Source: an uncultured Succinivibrionaceae bacterium (GTDB lineage: Bacteria > Pseudomonadota > Gammaproteobacteria > Enterobacterales > Succinivibrionaceae). From it: a stretch of DNA of 37,476 nt. Numbering within the stretch: position 1 is the stretch's first letter; each line of letters starts with the position of its first letter. Of this stretch, positions 31,404-37,476 are shown piece after piece. Below the pieces are notes generated by a model. That model was not told the origin of the DNA and did no database searches. It saw only the letters and a list, made by a program, of their open reading frames with translations. Both the position numbers and the translations under genes were made by a program. The stretch covers positions 1 through 37,476 of the forward strand of contig CALXNX010000022.1 in the NCBI GenBank assembly GCA_944389865.1, given 5' to 3'.

Positions 31404-33291
31404 GGGAGCGCTCCTCTAAATCTTCCCAGCGGGCGTATTTGGCCTCCAGCTCGCTGCTGACCTGTTCGCGTGCGGCCAGCAGCTCCTTGACCTCGGTGCC
31501 GTCGCCGCTGTAGATGCTCGGATCAGCGGCCTTGGCATCAAGCTCGGCTAGCTTATGCTCCAAAACCTCAATTTCCTGGGGCAAAAGCTCCAGCTCATGG
31601 CGTTCGGTAAAGGAAATGCCGCGCTTTGCGCTGCTGTCAGCTTCAGCGTCCGGCTTGTCATCCGCTGCCGTCTTCTTAGCTGCCGGAGCAGACTTGACCT
31701 CCTGCCTTAAGGCCCGCGCGTACTGTTCCCGGCGCTGATAATAGGCCTGCACATCGCTCCAGCCGCCCACGATGGTTTCGATATTGCCGTGCCCGTCAAA
31801 GACCCAGGTCTCGGTAGCCACCTTATCGATAAAGCGGCGATCGTGGCTGATCACAATCACCGTGCCGTTAAAAGAGGCGATGAGATCCTCTAAAAGCTCC
31901 AGGGTCTCTAAATCAAGATCGTTGGTCGGTTCGTCCATCACCAGCACATTGCAGGGCCGGGCGAACATGCGGGCAAGCAGCAGACGGTTCTTCTCGCCGC
32001 CTGAGAGCACAGAAGCCGGGCTGCGCGCTCTTCTGCCGGTGAAGAGGAAATCGCTTAAATAGGAGATCACATGGCGGGTTTTGCCGTTGATGATAACGTC
32101 GCGCCGCCCTTCGGCCACATTGTCCGCCACGGTCTTCTGCAGATTGAGCTTTTCGTGATACTGATCGAAATACTGATACTCCACATTCATGCCGCGGCGC
32201 ACCTTGCCGTGGGTCTGATGCATCAGACCGAGCATTACCTTGATCAGGGTGGTTTTGCCGGCGCCGTTCGGTCCCACAATGCCGATGCGATCCTGACGCA
32301 TCACGGTGGCCGAGAAATTATTGATCACACTGTGATCGCCGAAGGATACGTTGAGATCAGTAAGCTCAAAGACGATGTTGCCCGAGCGATCTGCCTCGGA
32401 GATCTGCATGATGGCCCGGCCCATGCGATCACGCCGCTCGCGGCGCTGGCGTCTTAAATCCTCTAAATTGCGCACGCGTCCTTCATTGCGGGCCAGACGC
32501 GCTTTAACGCCGCGGCGGATCCAGGCTTCTTCTTCCGCCAGCACGCGGTCAAATTCCTTGTTGGCCAGTTCTTCAAGGCGCAGGCGCTCATCGCGCAGAC
32601 GCAGATAAGCGGCAAAATTGCCCGGATATGAATACAGCCTGCCGCGGTCAAGCTCCACAATACGGGTGGCCAGATCATCAGCAAAGGCGCGGTCATGCGT
32701 AATGAACATCAAGGTGCCGCTGTAGGCCAAAAGCCACTGCTCCAGCCAGCCGATGGTTTCGATATCCAAATGGTTGGTAGGCTCGTCTAAAAGCAGCACT
32801 TCAGGCTCGCAGACCAGGGCAGCCGCCAATGCCACCTTGCGCCGCCAGCCGCCGGATAAACTCTCTAATGAAATCTGCGGGTCAATCTGCATCTTGTTTA
32901 GGATGCGGCAGATCTCGCCGTCATATTTCCAGCCGTCATGCTTTTCAATAAAGGCTGCTGAAGAGCCGTCCTCATCATGCCCCAGCGACACTTCAGCCAG
33001 CGCCTCACCCACCACCGGAATGGCGCGTGCGGCCATGCTGTAGGCGGTGCCGTGGATATCGAGCGGCGGATCCTGCGCCAAACGGACCACTTTCAGGCCC
33101 TGGCGGCTGATCATGCGCCCGTCATCTAATTGATTCTCGCCGCTTAAGACCTTCAAAAGGCTCGACTTGCCCGCGCCGTTGCGGCCTACCAGGCAGATGC
33201 GCTCGCCCGGCTCCAGGGCAAAGTCCGCCTGCTGCAGCAGCGGAGCATCGCCGTAGGCCAGCGTGCCTTTTAAAATGCTGATAAGCGCCAT
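31396..33291 (-). CDS. uup: ABC-F ATPase Uup
   Basis: 631 residues, the length of E. coli Uup (635). Two ABC domains carry Walker A GRNGAGKSS and GPNGAGKTT, signatures LSGGW and LSGGE, and Walker B motifs LLLDEPTNHLD and LVMDEPTNDLD, joined by the ABC-F linker rich in Arg (LRRQRRERRDRMGRA). After the second domain comes an Ala/Lys/Asp-rich stretch and the Uup coiled coil (LPQEIEVLEHKLAELDAKAA). ABC-F proteins act on ribosomes, and Uup is linked to ribosome function and precise transposon excision. The ATG directly abuts the rlmKL stop (TAAATG), with AAGGAAG inside the end of rlmKL as ribosome site. This adjacency is also found in E. coli. Confidence 0.93.
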   Translation of the reverse strand: MALISILKGTLAYGDAPLLQQADFALEPGERICLVGRNGAGKSSLLKVLSGENQLDDGRMISRQGLKVVRLAQDPPLDIHGTAYSMAARAIPVVGEALAEVSLGHDEDGSSAAFIEKHDGWKYDGEICRILNKMQIDPQISLESLSGGWRRKVALAAALVCEPEVLLLDEPTNHLDIETIGWLEQWLLAYSGTLMFITHDRAFADDLATRIVELDRGRLYSYPGNFAAYLRLRDERLRLEELANKEFDRVLAEEEAWIRRGVKARLARNEGRVRNLEDLRRQRRERRDRMGRAIMQISEADRSGNIVFELTDLNVSFGDHSVINNFSATVMRQDRIGIVGPNGAGKTTLIKVMLGLMHQTHGKVRRGMNVEYQYFDQYHEKLNLQKTVADNVAEGRRDVIINGKTRHVISYLSDFLFTGRRARSPASVLSGGEKNRLLLARMFARPCNVLVMDEPTNDLDLETLELLEDLIASFNGTVIVISHDRRFIDKVATETWVFDGHGNIETIVGGWSDVQAYYQRREQYARALRQEVKSAPAAKKTAADDKPDAEADSSAKRGISFTERHELELLPQEIEVLEHKLAELDAKAADPSIYSGDGTEVKELLAAREQVSSELEAKYARWEDLEERSHA

Positions 33292-35808
33292 TTACAAATC
33301 TTCCTTCACGCCTGAGGGGCCGAAAACGCGCGGCTTGGGAGCCTCGCGGCGCTGGTCGGCGCGGCGGGGCCTGCGCCCGTAAGGGCTGCCGCTGCCGCGG
33401 CGCTCCTGATCCCCGCGCGGCGGACGCGGAACGCTGCGGTACGAAGAATCACTGCCCTGCTCGCTCAACGGCCGGCCGCTGCCGCCAGTAAAGGCGCGCG
33501 GTTTTGCCTGCGGCAGGCCCCAGACCTTTTCATGCGGCTGGGCGGAACGCTCAGGCCGATCCGGACGCTGCGGACGGTCGCCGGTACGGCCGTGCAGCAG
33601 CTTGGACCAGCGCGGGGCGGCTTTGAGCTCCACTAAGGGCTCGGGCTCTGCAGTCTGACCGGCCTGATTAAAGGTCAGTTTATAACAGTGATGAATATCG
33701 GCATCGCGGGCGTAATCGGCCGGAATGGTAGCGGCGCTCAAATCCTCCACCGTAAACCCGTACGGGGCCAAGGCTTCTGCATTTAACTTAAAGCCGCGGC
33801 GGTTACAGCAGAAGATCACGGCGCCCCCGTCCTTTAAATGATTTAAGGTATTGGAAATAAGCGGCACATGGTCGCGCTGCACTTCAAAGCTGCGGCTCAT
33901 GCGCTTGGAGTTGGAGAAAGTCGGCGGATCTAAGTAGATAAGATCAAACTTCCGCTCGCCCGGGGCGGATAAAAAGGCCAGGCAGTCGGCCTGCAGAAAT
34001 TCATGCTTATGCCCTAAATTAATGTTATTCAGCGCAAAATTCTCCATCCCCCAGGTAAGATAAGTGCGGCTCATATCGACGCTTAAGGTCGATGCAGCCC
34101 CTCCTGCGGCGGCGCTCACTGAAGCGGTGGCGGTATAGGCAAAGAGATTTAAAAAATCCCTGCCTTGAGCTTCCCTGGCAATCAGGGCGCGGATGGGCCG
34201 CGAGTCAAAGAAGATGCCGCTGTCCAAATAATCATCGAGCACGGCCTTAAAGCGCAACTCACCTTCCGTCACGGTAACGGTGATGTGCTCGCTCTGTGCA
34301 TTCTTTTCATACTGCTCGGAGCCTGCCTGACGCTGGCGCTCCTTGACGATAAGATTGCATCCGGGAATTTTCAAAGTCAGCTGCAGCGCGGCGATCATGT
34401 CCAAGAGACGGCGGCGGGCCAGGCCTGCGGCCACGCTTTTGGGGGCCTGATATTCCTGCAGCACTGCGTAATCGCCGTAAAGATCCACTGCGGCATTGTA
34501 CTCGGGGATGTCGGCGTCATAGATGCGGTAGCTGTTAAGTCCCTGCTGCGCAGCCCAATTCTTTAAGCGGCTCAGGTTTTTCTGCAGGCGATTGGCAAAA
34601 TCCGGGGCCGGCAGCGCTGCCCTGCCGTCAGCCGCGCCATCCGGGGCGGCGGCTAAGGTATAGACACGCAGCTGACAGGCCAGCGCTCCGTTAAATAAGC
34701 TGTAGGATTTCTCATCCTTAAGGCGCAGACAGGAGAGCAGATCCTCAGACGATGAAATGACGCCCAGACGTGCGCCCGGGCATAAAGCCTTGAGCTTAGC
34801 GCCTAAAGCGCCGTAGAGCAGAATGAGCTCATTGAAATTGCCCATGCGCTCGCCGTAAGGCGGGTTGGTGACAATGGTAAGGGGCTCAGGACGCGTGCCG
34901 CCCGGCAGCGCAGTTAAATCCTCAATGCGCGAGCAGGAAAGCTCGGTAAGCTCAGCCAAGCCTGCGCGCTCGGCGTTTTCGCGCGCCTTTTCCAGCATGC
35001 GCTCATCGGCATCGGTACCGATAAGCCTGATGCCCTCAGCCTTTGCTTTGGCAAGGCCCGCCGCAGCACGACTGCGGGCCTCTTCCATCAGTTCATCCCA
35101 CTGCGGCTTTAACTTCTCAAAGGTCTTGAAGTTAAAAAAGCCGAAATGCCGGCGCTTAAGTCCAGGGGCGATATCGGCAGCGATGAGCCCTGCCTCCCAC
35201 AATAAAGTGCCGGAGCCGCACATCGGATCAAAGAAGCTGCCGCCGGTGTAGCCGGTACGGACCAGCATGGCCGCGGCTAAATTTTCCTTCAGGGGCGCCC
35301 TGCCGGTCTCGCGCTCAAACTCGCGCCAGAATAAAGCGTGACCGGAAAGGTCCAGACCGCAGCTTACCTCACCGTGATGCAGATTGGCGTAAATTAAGAT
35401 ATCCGGATCGCGGCGCTCTACGCTCGGGCGGGTGCCGGTTAATTTGACGAAATGATCACAGACCGCATCCTTGACCTTCTGCGCGCCGTACTGCGTATTG
35501 CTGAGGGCGGCCGATTTGCCGGTAAATTCCACCGCAATGGTTTGTTTTTCAGAGAAATAATCCTCCCAAGGCACACCGTAAGCGCCCATATAGAGCTCTA
35601 AGTCGTCATGGCAGGCAAATTTCGTCAGCTGCAGCAGCACTCTTGAGGCAAAGCGCGACCATAAGCACACGCGCATGCCTAAAACTGCATCGCCGGCAAA
35701 GGATGCACCGGCAACAGTTTCCTTAACCTGCTGCGCTCCTAAAGCATTGAGTTCGGCCAGCAGCAGACTTTCCAAACCCTTGGGGCAGGCGGCAAAATAT
35801 TTGAGCAT
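33292..35808 (-). CDS. rlmKL: Bifunctional 23S rRNA methyltransferase RlmKL
   Basis: 838 residues. The N-terminal half has a THUMP region and the m2G2445 methylase RlmL (FFDPMCGSGTLLWEAGLIA, TNPPYGERMG). The second half is the m7G2069 methylase RlmK (FLNLFAYTATASVSAAAGGA, LDPPTFSNSKRM). E. coli RlmKL has 702 residues. The excess is a C-terminal tail of about 100 residues rich in Arg, Pro, Gly and Ser (RSVPRPPRGDQERRGSGSPY and similar), probably disordered and RNA-binding. The ATG at 35808 (MLKYFAACPKGLE) is chosen over 35877 because GGAGAT lies 8 bases before it and the protein then starts like E. coli. It is the first gene of rlmKL-uup-rnm. Confidence 0.95.
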   Translation of the reverse strand: MLKYFAACPKGLESLLLAELNALGAQQVKETVAGASFAGDAVLGMRVCLWSRFASRVLLQLTKFACHDDLELYMGAYGVPWEDYFSEKQTIAVEFTGKSAALSNTQYGAQKVKDAVCDHFVKLTGTRPSVERRDPDILIYANLHHGEVSCGLDLSGHALFWREFERETGRAPLKENLAAAMLVRTGYTGGSFFDPMCGSGTLLWEAGLIAADIAPGLKRRHFGFFNFKTFEKLKPQWDELMEEARSRAAAGLAKAKAEGIRLIGTDADERMLEKARENAERAGLAELTELSCSRIEDLTALPGGTRPEPLTIVTNPPYGERMGNFNELILLYGALGAKLKALCPGARLGVISSSEDLLSCLRLKDEKSYSLFNGALACQLRVYTLAAAPDGAADGRAALPAPDFANRLQKNLSRLKNWAAQQGLNSYRIYDADIPEYNAAVDLYGDYAVLQEYQAPKSVAAGLARRRLLDMIAALQLTLKIPGCNLIVKERQRQAGSEQYEKNAQSEHITVTVTEGELRFKAVLDDYLDSGIFFDSRPIRALIAREAQGRDFLNLFAYTATASVSAAAGGAASTLSVDMSRTYLTWGMENFALNNINLGHKHEFLQADCLAFLSAPGERKFDLIYLDPPTFSNSKRMSRSFEVQRDHVPLISNTLNHLKDGGAVIFCCNRRGFKLNAEALAPYGFTVEDLSAATIPADYARDADIHHCYKLTFNQAGQTAEPEPLVELKAAPRWSKLLHGRTGDRPQRPDRPERSAQPHEKVWGLPQAKPRAFTGGSGRPLSEQGSDSSYRSVPRPPRGDQERRGSGSPYGRRPRRADQRREAPKPRVFGPSGVKEDL

Positions 35809-35835
35809 GATGAGATCTCCAGAAAAACCGCGCCT

Positions 35836-35841
35836 ATTATA
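35836..35841 (-). promoter_or_regulatory. Consensus -10 box of the rlmKL operon
   Basis: The minus strand reads a perfect TATAAT, 27 bases before the rlmKL ATG at 35808. The expected -35 position is not close to TTGACA. Confidence 0.5.
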
Positions 35842-36012
35842 AGTGAAGAGCCTGAAAAATCCTGACCCGGCGCGCAAATTTATCGGCGCAGATTTGCCGC
35901 TTTTCCCGCCGGAATTTTGGGCAAAGTCAAAGATCTGCCCCAGGATCTTCTGCTAAGCTCCTAATATCCGTCCAAGTAAATAAAAACGCCGTTATCCGGC
36001 TGAGGAGAGCGC

Positions 36013-37131
36013 ATGATCGTCATGGAAAAGGCCTTTGAGGTCAAAACAAAAATTATGAGCGCCGCCCGCATTTCAGAGCTGTCTGCGCTTCTGCCCTTTA
36101 AATCCGGCGACCTGGTGCTCACCGAAAGCCGTTTGGCGCCGCAGCTGCAGCTGCCGGACTTTGTGAGCGTAATGGTGCGCGACGATTTAGGCCGCGGCCC
36201 CAATACTGAAGAGCTGGTCGAAAAGGCTGTCCATGCTGCCGGAGCGAACTGCAGCCGCGTGATCGGCATCGGCGGCGGCGCAGTTTTAGATCTGGCCAAG
36301 CTCCTGTCCTTAGAGCAGGTGCTGCCGCTGCATGAAAGCTTCACACAGCCGCAGGATCTGCGGCGCAGCCGCGAGCTGGTCTTAATCCCCACCACCCCGG
36401 GCACCGGCTCGGAAGTCACTCCCTACAGTGCGGTGTACTTCCCCGATTTAGGAGCGCAGCTGGTCCTCAATTCAGCAGCATTATCTGCAGACGCAGCCCT
36501 GCTCTGTCCCGAGTTTTTAACCGACATTCCCTTTAAGATCTTTGCCGCCAGCTCCTTTGACGCCTTTACCCATGCCTTTGAGTCTTATTTGTCCGCCCTA
36601 GCCACTCCGTTTTCGCGGGTACTGGCGCTGCAGGCCATAAAGGATCTGATCTCTTCCTGGCAGCATATCGCCGGCGCCGGAGTCAGCGCCATGGCTGCGG
36701 AGCTGGCTGCAGTACAGCTGGCCGGCACCATGGCAGGCATCAGTTATGCCAATGCCGGCTGCGCGGCCGTGCACGCTCTGGCCTATCCTTTATGCACACG
36801 CTTGAAGATCAAGCACGGCGAGGCCAATTACTTAGTCTTTGACGCCGTCTGCGCGCTCTATCAAAAGAAAAATCCGCAGGGAGCTCTGGCAGACATTCAG
36901 CGCTTACTGGCAGCGCTCTTTAACTGCCCTGAAGATCAGGCTTTCAGCGCCTTCAGCGCTTTATGCCAAAGTCTGCTGCCCCGGCAGCGCTTATCCGCCT
37001 GCGGGATGCAGGAAAGGCAGATCCTGGAGTTTACCGACATGGTATTGACGCGCCAGCACATGCTGATTGCCAACGGCTACATTCCGCTGTCAGCAGGCGA
37101 CATCACCGCTGTTTATCGACAGCTGCTCTAA
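36013..37131 (+). CDS. 4hbD: NAD-dependent 4-hydroxybutyrate dehydrogenase (iron-containing ADH family)
   Basis: 372 residues, matching clostridial 4-hydroxybutyrate dehydrogenase (371) along its length. NAD-binding is GIGGGAVLDLAK with IPTTPGTGSEVT. The iron ligands are the Asp and His of SFDAFTHAFESY, the His of VHALAYPL and the His of KHGEANYLVF. The end NGYIPLSAGDITAVYRQLL also follows the clostridial protein. It interconverts succinate semialdehyde and 4-hydroxybutyrate, a fermentative or redox-balancing step. Other members of the iron-ADH family act on lactaldehyde, ethanol or butanol, so the substrate rests on similarity. GAGGAG lies 5 bases before the ATG. Partner genes (succinate semialdehyde dehydrogenase, 4-hydroxybutyrate CoA-transferase) are absent from the window. 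A terminator follows. Confidence 0.85.
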   Translation: MIVMEKAFEVKTKIMSAARISELSALLPFKSGDLVLTESRLAPQLQLPDFVSVMVRDDLGRGPNTEELVEKAVHAAGANCSRVIGIGGGAVLDLAKLLSLEQVLPLHESFTQPQDLRRSRELVLIPTTPGTGSEVTPYSAVYFPDLGAQLVLNSAALSADAALLCPEFLTDIPFKIFAASSFDAFTHAFESYLSALATPFSRVLALQAIKDLISSWQHIAGAGVSAMAAELAAVQLAGTMAGISYANAGCAAVHALAYPLCTRLKIKHGEANYLVFDAVCALYQKKNPQGALADIQRLLAALFNCPEDQAFSAFSALCQSLLPRQRLSACGMQERQILEFTDMVLTRQHMLIANGYIPLSAGDITAVYRQLL

Positions 37132-37149
37132 AGATGGTAAAGACGCAGA

Positions 37150-37174
37150 CGCCGGCAAAATGCCGGCGCTTTTC
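37150..37174 (+). terminator. Rho-independent terminator of the dehydrogenase gene
   Basis: A perfect 8-base-pair stem, CGCCGGCA (37150-37157) with TGCCGGCG (37161-37168), has an AAA loop and is followed by CTTTTCTCT. It begins 19 bases after the stop codon. Confidence 0.8.
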
Positions 37175-37476
37175 TCTCCTAAGCTTGTGCCTGCTCATTT
37201 GGCGGGTCTAACATTATCATGGTCAGCATAAGAGCCTCCAATGATCAGCTTCTGAACTCTTTATCGGCTGGCGCGCAGATTTCTGCAGTACTTTTTTATG
37301 AACCTAAAGGATTAATCATGACGCATTCTGCAAACTCGCGGAAAAACCAGGCGCAAAGCCGGTGCCGCACCTTTCCTGCCCTGTGCTGCGGACATATACC
37401 CGTCATTGAGCAATAAATCTGGATAATATTCTTTGGTCTTGATATAGATGTGACCTGCTTTATCTTAGCCCATGCG
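37175..37476. other. Right-edge region without an intact gene
   Basis: After the terminator, 302 bases run to the window edge without a gene I can support on the plus strand. The plus-strand frame at 37219-37416 has a poor codon pattern and lies opposite the minus-strand fragment listed separately. The central part (37200-37310) shows no repeats or strong hairpins. Confidence 0.3.
37312..37464 (-). pseudogene. Possible coding fragment at the window edge
   Basis: One minus-strand frame gives 50 residues, beginning DKAGHIYIKTKEYYPDLLLN and continuing DGYMSAAQGRKGAAPALRLV to a TAA at 37312-37314. Its composition looks like a real protein, more so than the two other frames. A TAA just upstream in the frame (37465-37467) and the lack of a good start or ribosome site suggest a broken gene, perhaps part of a mobile element. 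The family is not recognised, and the rest would lie beyond the window. Confidence 0.25.

Noticed and set aside
1..37476. CRISPR array, tRNA or rRNA genes
   Set aside because: No regularly spaced repeats and no cloverleaf or rRNA-like segments were seen on either strand by eye.

Overview
The window looks like chromosomal DNA of a gammaproteobacterium. Several genes are close to their E. coli counterparts along their whole length (FadD, RNase D, RdgC, TrhP/YegQ, YciO, RlmKL, Uup, GyrA), and some neighbourhoods follow proteobacterial order (gyrA-serC, fadD-rnd, rlmKL-uup). Other genes have a more anaerobe or Firmicutes flavour: a CoA-disulfide-reductase-like enzyme with a rhodanese tail, a clostridial-type 4-hydroxybutyrate dehydrogenase, a YczE-type membrane protein fused to a cytidylate-kinase-like domain, and a YdjGHI-like trio. 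An anaerobic or fermentative gammaproteobacterium such as a member of the Succinivibrionaceae would fit, but this is inference from gene content and was not tested.

Layout. 1-96 is the 3' end of an unidentified, apparently well expressed gene. 117-2849 (minus) holds a CoA-disulfide-reductase/rhodanese flavoprotein followed by a DnaQ-like exonuclease, then a short out-of-frame piece resembling the C-terminus of MscL. A nitroreductase (minus) and cysK (plus) diverge from a shared control region at about 3.77-3.82 kb. A DAACS-family symporter, the membrane/kinase fusion and an MFS transporter follow on the plus strand, then an orphan protein at 9.2 kb. From 17.55 kb down to 9.9 kb runs a tight minus-strand block, gyrA-serC-fadD-rnd-SDR, with gaps of 3, 10 and 29 bases and an 8-base overlap. 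Divergent from gyrA is a plus-strand block, rdgC-trhP-VOC-yciO, ending in a GNAT acetyltransferase remnant of 46 codons.

21.1-30.5 kb looks like an accessory island. It holds a hairpin-rich 170-base spacer, a three-gene minus-strand operon (SPFH/SHOCT protein, four-helix membrane protein, zinc-ribbon membrane protein) matching the layout of Bacillus ydjGHI, a complete type III restriction-modification pair (mod-res), a 338-base stretch of decayed sequence and a frameshifted SDR gene. Parts of this section look more AT-rich by eye than the flanks. Backbone resumes with the minus-strand operon rlmKL-uup-rnm (stop abutting start, then an 8-base overlap). The right end has 4-hydroxybutyrate dehydrogenase, a clear terminator and a possible gene fragment on the minus strand.

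The candidates most deserving attention are the SPFH/zinc-ribbon/membrane operon with its tandem leader repeats beside the type III system, the membrane-kinase fusion, and the hairpin-rich spacer that ends the GNAT remnant. I saw no rRNA, tRNA, CRISPR array or intact transposase.
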